A stretch of DNA of 64,000 nt. Origin: Sulfuricystis multivorans. Lineage in GTDB: Bacteria > Pseudomonadota > Gammaproteobacteria > Burkholderiales > Rhodocyclaceae. A program made the translations under genes and the position numbers. Where the stretch lies: the NCBI RefSeq assembly GCF_003966565.1, contig NZ_AP018718.1, positions 1,116,001-1,180,000 of the forward strand, in the 5' to 3' direction. Position 1 is the stretch's first letter; each line of letters starts with the position of its first letter. Below are positions 45,509-55,291 of this stretch, in pieces. Below the pieces are notes generated by a model that did not search any database, was not told where the DNA came from, and was given only the letters and a program-made list of their open reading frames with translations.

Positions 45509-47854
45509 ATGACAATAGGATACTGGTTGTGGTTGGGGCTGATCATTGCCGTCGCAGGAGTTTTCGTCGTCCGGCCGTTGCGCCGTGCCGTGCTGTCAGC
45601 GCCGATTTTCGCCGCCTATCGACGCTTGCTGCCACCGATGTCGGACACCGAGCGTGCGGCGCTCGAAGCCGGCAGCGTCTGGTGGGAAGGGGAGCTGTTT
45701 TCCGGCAAACCGGACTGGCAGCGGCTGTTGCGCCTGCCGAAGCCGACACTCAGCGCCGAGGAGCAGTCCTTTCTCGATCACGAGGTCGAGGAAGTCTGCG
45801 CCATGGTCGATGAGTGGCGCATCACCCGCGAGCTCTATGATCTGCCGCCGCAAGTCTGGGATTATCTGAAGCGCAAGGGCTTCTTTGGCATGATCATTCC
45901 GAAGCGCTATGGTGGGCTGGAATTCTCGGCCTATGCGCATTCGCAGGTGGTGACCAAGCTGTCGACCCGCTCTTCGACGCTGGCGGTGACGGTAATGGTG
46001 CCGAATTCGCTGGGCCCGGCCGAGCTGTTGCTGCACTATGGCACCGAGGCGCAGAAAAATCACTACCTGCCACGGCTGGCACGCGGCGAGGAAATTCCCG
46101 CCTTTGCGCTGACCAGCCCCTGGGCCGGCTCGGACGCGGCCTCGATTCCCGACGTCGGCATCGTCTGCAAGGGGGACTGGCAGGGCCGCGAGGTGATCGG
46201 CATGCGCGTGAGCTGGGACAAGCGTTACATCACGCTAGCGCCGGTGTGTACTTTGCTGGGCCTCGCCTTCCGACTCTACGACCCGGAAGGTCTGCTCGGT
46301 GACAAGAAGGATCTCGGCATCACCTGCGCGCTGGTGCCGGCCGATCATCCCGGCGTCGAGCTCGGTCGCCGGCATTTCCCGCTCGATGCGATGTTCATGA
46401 ACGGCCCGACGCGTGGCCGGGATGTGTTCATGCCGCTCGATTTCATCATCGGCGGGCCAGGGATGGCCGGCCAGGGCTGGCGTATGCTGATGGAGTGCCT
46501 CGCCGCCGGGCGTTCCATCTCGCTACCGTCTTCGAATACCGGCATGGCGCAGCTCACCGCACGCGCAGTGGGCGGCTATGCCCGCGTGCGCCAGCAGTTC
46601 GGCATGCCAGTCGGCCGCTTCGAAGGCGTCGAGGAGGCGCTGACGCGCATCGCCGCCAACACCTATCTGATGGATGCGACGCGCAAATTCACCGCCGGTG
46701 CGGTCGATCTCGGCGAAAAGCCGGCCGTCGCTTCGGCGATCGCCAAGTATCACGTCACCGAGCGGGCGCGCAAGGTGGTCAGCGACGGCATGGACGTGAT
46801 CGGCGGCAAGGGCATCTGTCTCGGCCCATCGAACTTCCTCGGCCGGGCGTGGCAGCAGGTGCCGATCGGCATCACCGTCGAGGGCGCGAACATCCTGACC
46901 CGTTCGCTGATCATCTTCGGCCAGGGGGCGATCCGCTGCCATCCCTACCTTTTCGCCGAGATGTCGGCGGCCACGGAGGCTGATGCGCAGCTTGGCCTCG
47001 AGCGCTTCGACCGCGCCTTCTGGGGCCATGTCGGCTTCACGCTGAAAAACGGTCTGCGCTCCTTCTGGCTGGGGCTGACCGGCTCGCACTTCGTGCGCAT
47101 CGAGGCGGCGGTGGCGCCACAGATGCGGCGTTACTACCAGCAGCTGACGCGCTTTGCGGCAGCCTTTGCGTTTCTCGCCGACATCGCGCTACTGGTGATG
47201 GGCGGGGGGCTCAAGCGGCGCGAGAAGCTCTCGGCGCGGCTCGGCGACATCCTGGCGTCACTCTATCTGATGTCCGCGACGTTGAAGCGTTTCGAGGACG
47301 AAGGTCGGCAGGCCGCCGATGCGCCGCTCGTGCACTGGGCGATCTGGGACACGATGTATCAGGCGCAGCAGGCCTTCGAAGGCGTGATCGGCAACTTCCC
47401 GAACCGCTGGGTGGCCGCCCTCCTGCGTCGTGCGATCTTCCCGTGGGGGCATCCCTATGTCGTGCCTTCGGATGCGCTCGGCCACCGGGCGGCGCGGTTG
47501 CTGCTCGAGCCCTCGGCGACGCGAGACCGGCTCACCGCCGAGTGTTTCCTGCCGCGTGACGAAAACGAGCCGGTTGGCGCGATCGAACTGGCGCTCGCCG
47601 CGACGCTCGCCGCCGAACCGATCGAAACCAAGATTCGCACTGCGGAACGCGCGGGCCGTTTCGACGACGAGCCGCGCGCCAATTTGCGCGAGATCGCGCA
47701 ACTCGCCCTGGAACGCGGCGTGATCGGCAGCGCCGAATACGAGACGCTCCGGCTGCGCAACCGTCTGCGCGATATCGTCATTCGCGTCGACGACTTCCCG
47801 TTCGATTTCGGCCGTGCCGCGGCACAGATCGATCAAGAAAGGCTGGCCGCCTGA
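45509..47854 (+). CDS. fadE: Acyl-CoA dehydrogenase FadE
   Basis: A 781-residue dehydrogenase of the FadE type (E. coli FadE about 814). An N-terminal membrane helix (GYWLWLGLIIAVAGVFVV) is followed by the FAD dehydrogenase domain (FALTSPWAGSDAASI, GMAQLTARAVGGYARVRQQF) and a C-terminal extension. It catalyses the first step of beta-oxidation. It follows the TetR gene by 23 nt, with GGAGAGGAG before the ATG. Confidence 0.93.
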   Translation: MTIGYWLWLGLIIAVAGVFVVRPLRRAVLSAPIFAAYRRLLPPMSDTERAALEAGSVWWEGELFSGKPDWQRLLRLPKPTLSAEEQSFLDHEVEEVCAMVDEWRITRELYDLPPQVWDYLKRKGFFGMIIPKRYGGLEFSAYAHSQVVTKLSTRSSTLAVTVMVPNSLGPAELLLHYGTEAQKNHYLPRLARGEEIPAFALTSPWAGSDAASIPDVGIVCKGDWQGREVIGMRVSWDKRYITLAPVCTLLGLAFRLYDPEGLLGDKKDLGITCALVPADHPGVELGRRHFPLDAMFMNGPTRGRDVFMPLDFIIGGPGMAGQGWRMLMECLAAGRSISLPSSNTGMAQLTARAVGGYARVRQQFGMPVGRFEGVEEALTRIAANTYLMDATRKFTAGAVDLGEKPAVASAIAKYHVTERARKVVSDGMDVIGGKGICLGPSNFLGRAWQQVPIGITVEGANILTRSLIIFGQGAIRCHPYLFAEMSAATEADAQLGLERFDRAFWGHVGFTLKNGLRSFWLGLTGSHFVRIEAAVAPQMRRYYQQLTRFAAAFAFLADIALLVMGGGLKRREKLSARLGDILASLYLMSATLKRFEDEGRQAADAPLVHWAIWDTMYQAQQAFEGVIGNFPNRWVAALLRRAIFPWGHPYVVPSDALGHRAARLLLEPSATRDRLTAECFLPRDENEPVGAIELALAATLAAEPIETKIRTAERAGRFDDEPRANLREIAQLALERGVIGSAEYETLRLRNRLRDIVIRVDDFPFDFGRAAAQIDQERLAA

Positions 47855-47922
47855 CGCTCATCTGCCGCATGTTGTAGAAATGGCACAGCGAGGAGGGAGG
47901 AAAAGCTGTTCAAACGAAATTT

Positions 47923-47936
47923 CAAACAGCTGTTTC
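47923..47936. promoter_or_regulatory. PsrA-type operator before fadL
   Basis: CAAAC-AGCT-GTTTC is a clean inverted repeat matching (C/G)AAAC-N4-GTTT(G/C). A half site, TTCAAACGAA, lies just upstream. The fadL ATG is at 47995. Confidence 0.7.
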
Positions 47937-47994
47937 GGTTTTAATCGGTTTCGTAGTGGTTTTCCCCATTCAACGTAGCAAAGGAGGAGTCAAA

Positions 47995-49257
47995 ATGCAC
48001 AAACGCTTCACCCCAAGGATTCTCGCCGCGGCGCTGGCCGCTCTTGCATCGGGCGGCGCATGGGCGTCGGGTTTTGCTTTGCAGAATCAGACCGGCTCGG
48101 GCAATGGCAATGCCTTTGCCGGTGCTGCTGCAGCCGCCGAAGATGCCGGGACTATCTTTTTCAACCCCGCCGGAATGATGAATCTCTCTCCAGGCCATCA
48201 TCTTTCGGTGGCAGGCACTATCCTCGTGCGCTCGATCGAATTCACCAACAAGGGGACGACGGTACCAACCTTTACGGGCGATAATGGTGGGGATGCTGGA
48301 GGTGTGGCTTTGATTCCGGCGGGTTACTTTAGCTACGCTTTGTCGCCGAATCTGCGGCTGGGGTTGGGTATCTCCCCGACATTTGGCAACGTCACCGAAT
48401 ACGACCAGAGTTTCATCGGCCGTTTTTCCGGCTATTACGCTGATCTGAAGCAGATCAACATCAATCCTTCAGTTGCCTGGAAGGTAAACGAAACGGTTTC
48501 TTTGGGCTTCGGTCTCAATTGGGCCAAAAATGAAGTCGAATTTCGTTTAAAAACGCCGATAGGTGTTGCAACCCAAACGACGGCGATACTTGAAGGCGAT
48601 GACGATGCCTGGGGTTGGAATGCTGGTGTGATGTTCAATCTTTCCCAAAACACACGCCTTGGACTTGCCTACCGCTCGAAAATCAAATTCGATCTGGAAG
48701 GCAATCAGATCGTCGTCGGCGTGCCCACCCAAAGCTTCGCTATTCGATCGAGACTCGAAACGCCCGACAGTTTCTCGATCGCGGTTAGCCATCAGCTGAA
48801 CGAGCGGACGCAACTTCTGGCCGATTACACTTGGACGGGTTGGAGCTCAGTGAAGTCTTTGCCCGTCTATCACGCTTCAAGCGGTGTCCAGGTTAACTCA
48901 CTGTCTTATAACTTCGACGACACCTACCGGGTCGGCTTCGGCGTGAATTACCAGTGGAACGATGCCTGGAAGCTGCGATTCGGTATCGCTTATGACAAGA
49001 CTCCGGTGCAGAGCGACGCCGACCGCACTATGACACTTCCAGATGCCGATCGCACATGGTTGTCTTTCGGGGCGAAGTGGAAGACGAGCAAGCAGTCGTC
49101 ATGGGATTTCGGCTATACACACATCTTTTTCAAGGATGTCTCGACGACGCGGCAGGTGACCTACACGGGGGCTCAAGCGCCATTCAGTCATACCGTGAGG
49201 GGCAGCTTCGAGACGACGGCCGACCTTCTCTCGGTGCAATACAACCACGGCTTTTAA
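47995..49257 (+). CDS. fadL: Long-chain fatty acid outer-membrane transporter FadL
   Basis: A 420-residue outer-membrane beta barrel. After the signal peptide (GGAWASGF) the hatch starts with FALQNQTGSGNGNAFAGAAA and the NPAGM motif typical of FadL/OMPP1. The barrel ends with LLSVQYNHGF. It imports hydrophobic substrates such as long-chain fatty acids or aromatic compounds. ATG 47995 has AAGGAGGAG upstream. Confidence 0.9.
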   Translation: MHKRFTPRILAAALAALASGGAWASGFALQNQTGSGNGNAFAGAAAAAEDAGTIFFNPAGMMNLSPGHHLSVAGTILVRSIEFTNKGTTVPTFTGDNGGDAGGVALIPAGYFSYALSPNLRLGLGISPTFGNVTEYDQSFIGRFSGYYADLKQININPSVAWKVNETVSLGFGLNWAKNEVEFRLKTPIGVATQTTAILEGDDDAWGWNAGVMFNLSQNTRLGLAYRSKIKFDLEGNQIVVGVPTQSFAIRSRLETPDSFSIAVSHQLNERTQLLADYTWTGWSSVKSLPVYHASSGVQVNSLSYNFDDTYRVGFGVNYQWNDAWKLRFGIAYDKTPVQSDADRTMTLPDADRTWLSFGAKWKTSKQSSWDFGYTHIFFKDVSTTRQVTYTGAQAPFSHTVRGSFETTADLLSVQYNHGF

Positions 49258-49274
49258 TTTTCCTCCAGTTTTGC

Positions 49275-49305
49275 GCCCCCGGCTTTCCCCCGGGGGCTTT
49301 TTTTT
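49275..49305 (+). terminator. Rho-independent terminator of fadL
   Basis: GCCCCCGG (49275-49282) pairs with CCGGGGGC (49290-49297) around a 7-nt loop and is followed by eight T, 17 nt after the fadL stop. Confidence 0.93.
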
Positions 49306-49346
49306 GCATAGCTCTTGACATGCAGTCGATGTTTCGGCTTACAATT

Positions 49347-49360
49347 CAAACGTTCGTTTT
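49347..49360. promoter_or_regulatory. PsrA-type operator before the FadB-like operon
   Basis: CAAAC-GTTC-GTTTT fits (C/G)AAAC-N4-GTTTN. It overlaps the expected -10 region (TTGACA at 49315 and TACAAT at 49340, 19-nt spacer), 18 nt before the GTG start, a good position for repression. Confidence 0.65.
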
Positions 49361-49377
49361 ACTCTGAGGAGAGGGAA

Positions 49378-51774
49378 GTGGAAAATTTGACCATCAAGCG
49401 CGTCGCCGTGCTCGGCGCCGGCGTCATGGGCGCGCAGATCGCCGCGCATCTGGCCAATGCGCGGGTGCCGGTGCTGCTGTTCGACCTGCCGGCCAAAGAC
49501 GGCGACAAGAACGCGATCGTCGACAAGGCGCTGGCCGGGCTGAAGAAGCTGAAGCCCACACCGCTGGCGACGGCGCGTGTTCTGCCCTACATCGAAGCGG
49601 CCAATTACGACGAGGATCTGGTGAAGCTCACCGCTTGCGATCTGGTCATCGAAGCGATCGCCGAACGGCTCGACTGGAAAAAAGACCTCTATGCGAAGAT
49701 TGCGCCGCATCTCGCATCTTGCGCGATCCTCGCCTCGAACACCTCGGGGCTGTCGCTGGCGGCGCTCGATGGGACGCTTCCCGAAACGCTGCGCTCCCGT
49801 TTCTGTGGCATTCATTTCTTCAACCCGCCGCGCTACATGCATCTCGTCGAGCTGATCGCCGCGCCGGCGACCCAGCCCCAGCTGCTCGACGATCTGGAGA
49901 CCTGGTTGGTGATGCGTCTGGGCAAAGGCGTGGTGCGCGCGTTCGATACGCCCAACTTCGTCGCCAACCGCGTCGGCGTCTTTTCGATGCTGGCCGCGAT
50001 CCATCACACGCAGGCCTTTGGGCTGGGCTTCGATGAGGTCGATGCGCTCACCGGGCCGCTGATAGGCCGACCGAAGAGCGCGACCTACCGCACTGCCGAT
50101 GTCGTTGGACTCGACACGCTCGCTCATGTCGTCAAGACGATGCAGCAAGCTTTGCCGAACGATCCGTGGCATGCGCATTTCCAGGTGCCAGCCTGGCTCA
50201 CGCTGCTGATCGAGCAGGGCGCGCTGGGCCAGAAGGTGGGTGCCGGCATCTACCGCAAGCAGGGCAAGGAGATTCTCGTCCTCGATCTCGCTGCACGCGA
50301 TTACCGTGCGTCAGGAAAGACCGTGGCCGAGGAAGTGGCGGCGATCCTGAAGCTCAAGAATCCGGCCGAGAAGTTTGCCCAGCTGCGCGCGAACCCGCAC
50401 CCGCAGGCGCAATTCCTCTGGGCGATCTTCCGCGATCTGTTCCACTATGCGGCGTTTCATCTGGCCGAGATCGCCGACAACGCGCGCGATGTCGATCTGG
50501 CGCTGCGCTGGGGCTTCGGCTGGGCCTTCGGCCCGTTCGAGACCTGGCAGGCGGCGGGTTGGCAGGCGACCGCCGAGGCGATCACGGCCGACATCACTGC
50601 CGGCAAGGCGATGAGTGCCGCGCCGCTGCCGGCCTGGGTGAGCGATGGTCGCGCAGGCGTGCATACGCCGCATGGCTCCTGGTCGGCGCGCAACGCGGTT
50701 TATGCGCCGCGCTCGACGCTGCCGGTCTATCGTCGTCAGCTGTTCCCGGAAATCCTGGTCGGCGAGGCACCACGGTTGCCCGAGGTGGCAGGCGAGACGC
50801 TCTACGCCAACGAGGGTGTGCGACTGTGGCGCCTGCCAGAGATCGATGCCAGCATCGGCATCCTCTCGGTGATTTCGAAGAACCATACGCTCGGCAACGA
50901 GGTGCTCGACGGCATCCAGGCCGCCGTGCGCCTGGCCGAGGAGAAGCTCGACGGGCTGGTGATCTGGCATCCGGCGCCGTTCGCGGTCGGCGCGAACCTG
51001 AAACAGGTGTTGCAGGCGATCCAGGCCTCTGAATGGCATCTGCTCGAAGCCACGGTGGAGAAATTCCAGCGCACCTCGCAAGCGCTGAAATATGCGCAGG
51101 TGCCGGTGGTGGCGGCGGTCGAGGGCATGGCCTTGGGCGGCGGTTGCGAATTCCTGATGCACTGCGCACACCGAGTTCTGGCGCTCGAAAGCTATGTCGG
51201 CCTGGTCGAGGCCGGTGTCGGCTTGATCCCGGCAGGCGGCGGCTGCAAGGAGTTCGCCGTCCGGGCCGCCGCGCTGGCGGCTCAGACGGCCACCCCGAAC
51301 GAGGTGTTCCCGTTCCTGCAGACGGTGTTCCAGACCATCGCGATGGCCAAGGTGGCCGGCAGTGCATTGGAGGCGATCGACTACGGCTTCGCGCGGGAGG
51401 CCGACACGGTGCGCTTCAACGCCAAGGAGCTGCTTTATGTGGCGTTGAAACAGGCGCGCGCGCTGGCCGATGCGGGCTTCGTTCCGCCGTTGCCGGCGCG
51501 CGACATTCCGGTCGCGGGCCGCACCGGCATCGCCAACTGCGAGATGATGCTGGTCAATATGAAAGAGGGCGCGATGATTTCGGCGCACGATTACCGGGTC
51601 GCCAAGGCGGCGGCAGTGGCGCTGTGCGGTGGCGAAATCGAGACCGGCAGCCGTGTCGACGAGGAATGGCTGCTGACCATCGAGCGCCGCGAGTTCATGC
51701 GTCTGCTGCGCACACCCGAGACGCAGGCGCGCATCGCGCACATGATGGAAACCGGCAAGCCGCTGCGAAATTGA
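49378..51774 (+). CDS. Fused 3-hydroxyacyl-CoA dehydrogenase / enoyl-CoA hydratase
   Basis: A 798-residue bifunctional beta-oxidation enzyme. The N-terminal NAD-binding dehydrogenase starts RVAVLGAGVMGAQIAAHLAN; GIHFFNPPRYMHLVE is the catalytic His region. The hydratase domain lies in the C-terminal third (GGGCEFLMHCAHRV, GLVEAGVGLIPAGGGCKEF with the catalytic Glu). This dehydrogenase-first order is as in FadN-type proteins, the reverse of E. coli FadB. GTG 49378 is chosen because GAGGAGAGGGAA precedes it. Confidence 0.92.
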   Translation: MENLTIKRVAVLGAGVMGAQIAAHLANARVPVLLFDLPAKDGDKNAIVDKALAGLKKLKPTPLATARVLPYIEAANYDEDLVKLTACDLVIEAIAERLDWKKDLYAKIAPHLASCAILASNTSGLSLAALDGTLPETLRSRFCGIHFFNPPRYMHLVELIAAPATQPQLLDDLETWLVMRLGKGVVRAFDTPNFVANRVGVFSMLAAIHHTQAFGLGFDEVDALTGPLIGRPKSATYRTADVVGLDTLAHVVKTMQQALPNDPWHAHFQVPAWLTLLIEQGALGQKVGAGIYRKQGKEILVLDLAARDYRASGKTVAEEVAAILKLKNPAEKFAQLRANPHPQAQFLWAIFRDLFHYAAFHLAEIADNARDVDLALRWGFGWAFGPFETWQAAGWQATAEAITADITAGKAMSAAPLPAWVSDGRAGVHTPHGSWSARNAVYAPRSTLPVYRRQLFPEILVGEAPRLPEVAGETLYANEGVRLWRLPEIDASIGILSVISKNHTLGNEVLDGIQAAVRLAEEKLDGLVIWHPAPFAVGANLKQVLQAIQASEWHLLEATVEKFQRTSQALKYAQVPVVAAVEGMALGGGCEFLMHCAHRVLALESYVGLVEAGVGLIPAGGGCKEFAVRAAALAAQTATPNEVFPFLQTVFQTIAMAKVAGSALEAIDYGFAREADTVRFNAKELLYVALKQARALADAGFVPPLPARDIPVAGRTGIANCEMMLVNMKEGAMISAHDYRVAKAAAVALCGGEIETGSRVDEEWLLTIERREFMRLLRTPETQARIAHMMETGKPLRN

Positions 51775-51784
51775 GGAGAATCAG

Positions 51785-52981
51785 ATGAACAAGCAAATCC
51801 AGGACGCCTACATCGTTGCCGCCAAGCGGCTGCCGGTGGCGAAGAAGAACGGCATGTTCCGCCATGTGCGGCCCGACGACATGCTCGCGCACGCGATTCG
51901 TGCCGTCGTCGCCGAAGTTCCGCAACTCGATCCGGAGCGCATCGGCGACGTGATCGTCGGCTGTGCGATGCCCGAAGCCGAGCAGGGTATGAACGTCGCG
52001 CGCATCGGCCTGCTGCTCGCTGGTCTGCCGGTGTCGGTACCGGGGATGACGATCAACCGCTTTTGCGCCTCGGGCTTGCAGGCGGTCGCCGATGCGGCCA
52101 GCCAGATCCGCCTCGGCAACGCCGACGTGATGATCGCCGCCGGTACCGAGTCGATGACCGTGATGCCACAGATCATGGGCAACAAGGTGGCGATCAATCC
52201 GGCGGTGTTCTCGGACGAGAACGTCGGCATCGCCTATGGCATGGGACTGACCGCCGAGAAGGTGGCAGCGCGCTGGCAGGTGACGCGCGAAGATCAGGAT
52301 GCCTTCGCGCTCGAATCGCATCGCCGTGCGTTGGCGGCGATCGCGGCCGGCCATTTCAAGGCCGAGATCACGCCTTACACGGTGCGCGAGCAGTTACCGA
52401 ACCTCGCCACCGGTGAAATCGTGACGCGTGAGTTCGTCGCCGAGAACGATGAGGGACCCCGTGCCGACAGCGCGATGGAAAAGCTCGCGAAACTGAAGCC
52501 GGTGTTCCATGCCAAGGGGTCGGTGACGGCGGGCAACTCCTCGCAGATGTCGGATGGCGCCGCGGCGGTGCTGTTGATGTCGGAGCGCGCGCTGAAGGAA
52601 TTCGGATTGACGCCGCAAGCGCGCTTCGTCGGCTTCGCCGCTGCGGGGGTCGAGCCGGAGATCATGGGCATCGGTCCGATCGCGGCGATCCCGAAGGTGC
52701 TTGCCGCGACCGGCGTCAAGCAAGAGGATCTCGACTGGATCGAGCTCAATGAGGCTTTCGCGGCGCAGTCGCTGGCGGTGATCCGCGAGCTCGGGCTCGA
52801 TCCGGCGAAGGTGAATCCATTGGGCGGTGCAATCGCGCTGGGACATCCGCTCGGTGCGACGGGCGCGATCCGCACCGCCACCGTCGTGCATGGCCTGCGG
52901 CGTACCGGCGGGCGCTATGGAATGGTGACGATGTGCATCGGCACCGGCATGGGTGCGGCGGGAATCTTCGAGCGCGTCTGA
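51785..52981 (+). CDS. Acetyl-CoA acyltransferase (3-ketoacyl-CoA thiolase)
   Basis: A 398-residue thiolase completing the beta-oxidation cycle. Nucleophilic Cys in INRFCASGLQAV, His in GGAIALGHPLGATG and final Cys in MCIGTGMGAAG. It lies 10 nt after the FadB-like gene with GAGGAGAATC before the ATG, forming the usual FadB-FadA-type pair. Confidence 0.94.
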   Translation: MNKQIQDAYIVAAKRLPVAKKNGMFRHVRPDDMLAHAIRAVVAEVPQLDPERIGDVIVGCAMPEAEQGMNVARIGLLLAGLPVSVPGMTINRFCASGLQAVADAASQIRLGNADVMIAAGTESMTVMPQIMGNKVAINPAVFSDENVGIAYGMGLTAEKVAARWQVTREDQDAFALESHRRALAAIAAGHFKAEITPYTVREQLPNLATGEIVTREFVAENDEGPRADSAMEKLAKLKPVFHAKGSVTAGNSSQMSDGAAAVLLMSERALKEFGLTPQARFVGFAAAGVEPEIMGIGPIAAIPKVLAATGVKQEDLDWIELNEAFAAQSLAVIRELGLDPAKVNPLGGAIALGHPLGATGAIRTATVVHGLRRTGGRYGMVTMCIGTGMGAAGIFERV

Positions 52982-53003
52982 AGCGTTCGCCAGGAGGAGG
53001 CGT

Positions 53004-53585
53004 ATGCGGAGCATTGGCAAGAAAACGATATCGGCCCTGGTGTTCGCGGCACTGCTCGGCGCAGCCGGTGCGGCGAAGGCGCTGGAAGTGGCCGGCGTCA
53101 AGGTCGAAGAGCGGGTGCAGACTGCAGGTAAGACGCTGACGCTCAATGGGGCCGGCCTGCGCACCAAGCTGTTCTTCAAGGTCTATGTGGCGGCGCTGTA
53201 TGTCGAAAAGCCGAGCCGCGAGGCCACGGCGGTGATCAGCAGCCCCGGCGCGCGGCGAGTCGTGCTGTCGATGTTGCGCGAGCTTGATGCCGAAACGCTC
53301 TATGGCGCGCTAGAGGAAGGCTTGCGAAACAATTTGACCGACGCCGAGCGCGCCGTGCTCAAGACCTCGATCGAGGCGCTCGCGGCGACGATGCGCGCGA
53401 TCGGCAAGGTCCTGCCAGGCGACACGGTGACGCTCGACTTCAGCGCCGATGGGCTGGCGATCGCTCACAATGGCAAGCCAAAAGGCAGGATCGCCGATGA
53501 AGGCATCGGCCCGGCAGTACTGAAGGTGTGGCTGGGCGAGAAGCCGGCTGAAGAGTCGCTGAAACAAGCTCTGCTCGGCCATTGA
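53004..53585 (+). CDS. Exported chalcone isomerase-like protein
   Basis: A 193-residue protein with a signal peptide (AAGAAKALEV) and a chalcone isomerase-like domain: LNGAGLRTKLFFKVYVAALY is the family hallmark, and the C-terminal WLGEKPAEESLKQALLG is also typical. Bacterial members are not chalcone isomerases; related folds bind fatty acids, which would suit this operon. AGGAGGAGGCGT precedes the ATG. Confidence 0.88.
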   Translation: MRSIGKKTISALVFAALLGAAGAAKALEVAGVKVEERVQTAGKTLTLNGAGLRTKLFFKVYVAALYVEKPSREATAVISSPGARRVVLSMLRELDAETLYGALEEGLRNNLTDAERAVLKTSIEALAATMRAIGKVLPGDTVTLDFSADGLAIAHNGKPKGRIADEGIGPAVLKVWLGEKPAEESLKQALLGH

Positions 53586-53632
53586 TCTCCGTCGGTGACA
53601 ATGTCTGAATCAAAACGAGGAGGAGACTGGCG

Positions 53633-55291
53633 ATGGAAAAGGTCTGGTTGAAGAGCTATCCGCCCGGCGTGCCGGCACAGATCGACCCGTCGCGCTTCGC
53701 GAGCCTGGCGGCGGTGTTCGAGCACGCTTGCACGAAATATGCCGATCAGATTGCCTATCTGTCGATGGGCAAGGGGATCGGCTACCGTCAGCTTCTCGCC
53801 GATGCGCAGGCTTTTGCCGGTTGGCTGCAGGCGCGCGGGCTGAAGAAGGGCGATCGCGTCGCGCTGATGATGCCCAACGTCCTGCAGTATCCGGTAGCGC
53901 TGTTCGGTGTCTTGCTTGCCGGCTGCGTGGTGGTCAATTGCAATCCGCTCTACACGCCGCGCGAGCTCGAACATCAGCTCGAGGATTCGGGGGCGAGCGC
54001 AATCGTGATTCTGGAGAACTTTGCTCACACGTTGCAGGCGGTGATCGACAAAACTGCGGTGCGCCATGTGATCGTCACACCGCTTGGGGAATTGTTGGGC
54101 GTCAAGGGCATGCTGGTCAATTTCGTCGTCCGCCACGTGAAAAAGCTGGTGCCCGCCTGGAGCCTGCCCCAGGCGATCGGCTTCAAACAGGCGCTGGCCG
54201 AAGGTCGGCGGCACGGTTTCACGGCCGTGCCGCTCGCGCATGACGATCTCGCTTTCCTGCAATACACCGGTGGCACCACCGGCGTCTCGAAGGGCGCGAT
54301 GCTCACGCACGGGAATCTGTGCGCGAACATGCTGCAGGCGCATGCCTGGATCGCGCACAAGATCGAGGAAGGCAAGGAGGTGATCGTCACCGCGCTGCCG
54401 CTCTATCACATCTTCGCGCTGACCGCGAACTGCCTGGTGTTCCTGCTGATGGGGGCGCGCAACGTGCTGATCGCCAATCCGCGCGACATCCCGCACTTCG
54501 TCAAGGAATGGGCCAAGTATCCGGTCTCGGTGATCACCGGCGTGAATACGCTGTTCAATGCGCTGCTCAACAACGAAGACTTTGGCAAGCTCGATTTCTC
54601 GCCGATGAAGGTGACGCTCGGTGGCGGCATGGCGGTATTGAAGCCGACCGCAGAGCGCTGGCGGCAGGTGGTCGGTGTGCCGCTGGTGCAGGCTTATGGG
54701 CTGACCGAGACTTCGCCGGCGGCGACGATCAATCCCATCGATATCACCGAGTTCAACGGCTCGATCGGCCTGCCGATTCCCTCGACCGAGGTTTCGATCC
54801 GGGCCGACGACGGTCACGAGGTGCCGCTCGGCCAGGTCGGCGAGATCTGCATCCGCGGGCCGCAGGTGATGAAAGGCTATTGGCAGCGCCCCGACGAGAC
54901 CGCCAACGTGCTGTTGCCCGACGGCTTCCTACGCACTGGAGATCTCGGCTATGTCGATGAGCAGGGCTTCGTCTATCTCGTCGATCGCAAGAAGGACATG
55001 ATCCTGGTCTCGGGCTTCAATGTCTTCCCGAACGAAGTCGAGGAAGCGGTGGCGCAGCATCCCGGCGTGCTCGAAGTCGCGGCGATCGGCGTGCCCGACG
55101 AGCATTCCGGCGAGGCGGTGAAGATCTTCGTCGTGAGGAAAGACCCGAACCTGACGGCGGAGGCGCTGATCAATCATTGCCGGAATCTGCTCACCGGCTA
55201 CAAGGTGCCCAAGCAAGTCGAATTTCGTGCCGATCTGCCGAAGACCAACGTCGGCAAGATTTTGCGCCGCGCGCTGAAGGAGCAGGGCTGA
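53633..55291 (+). CDS. fadD: Long-chain fatty acid CoA ligase
   Basis: A 552-residue AMP-forming acyl-CoA synthetase. ATP-binding P-loop motif [25 protein letters not shown], the hinge region [24 protein letters not shown] and the catalytic Lys near the C-terminus ([11 protein letters not shown]). It activates fatty acids at the inner membrane. GAGGAGGAGACTGGCG precedes the ATG; the stop overlaps the next ATG. Confidence 0.94.
   Translation: MEKVWLKSYPPGVPAQIDPSRFASLAAVFEHACTKYADQIAYLSMGKGIGYRQLLADAQAFAGWLQARGLKKGDRVALMMPNVLQYPVALFGVLLAGCVVVNCNPLYTPRELEHQLEDSGASAIVILENFAHTLQAVIDKTAVRHVIVTPLGELLGVKGMLVNFVVRHVKKLVPAWSLPQAIGFKQALAEGRRHGFTAVPLAHDDLAFLQYTGGTTGVSKGAMLTHGNLCANMLQAHAWIAHKIEEGKEVIVTALPLYHIFALTANCLVFLLMGARNVLIANPRDIPHFVKEWAKYPVSVITGVNTLFNALLNNEDFGKLDFSPMKVTLGGGMAVLKPTAERWRQVVGVPLVQAYGLTETSPAATINPIDITEFNGSIGLPIPSTEVSIRADDGHEVPLGQVGEICIRGPQVMKGYWQRPDETANVLLPDGFLRTGDLGYVDEQGFVYLVDRKKDMILVSGFNVFPNEVEEAVAQHPGVLEVAAIGVPDEHSGEAVKIFVVRKDPNLTAEALINHCRNLLTGYKVPKQVEFRADLPKTNVGKILRRALKEQG

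Noticed and set aside
49315..49377. Longer start for the FadB-like protein at 49315
   Set aside because: That leader contains the promoter and PsrA-type operator; GTG 49378 has a strong ribosome site.
50311..51741. A 476-codon minus-strand open frame opposite the FadB-like gene
   Set aside because: Shadow of the beta-oxidation gene; no start signal or protein family pattern.
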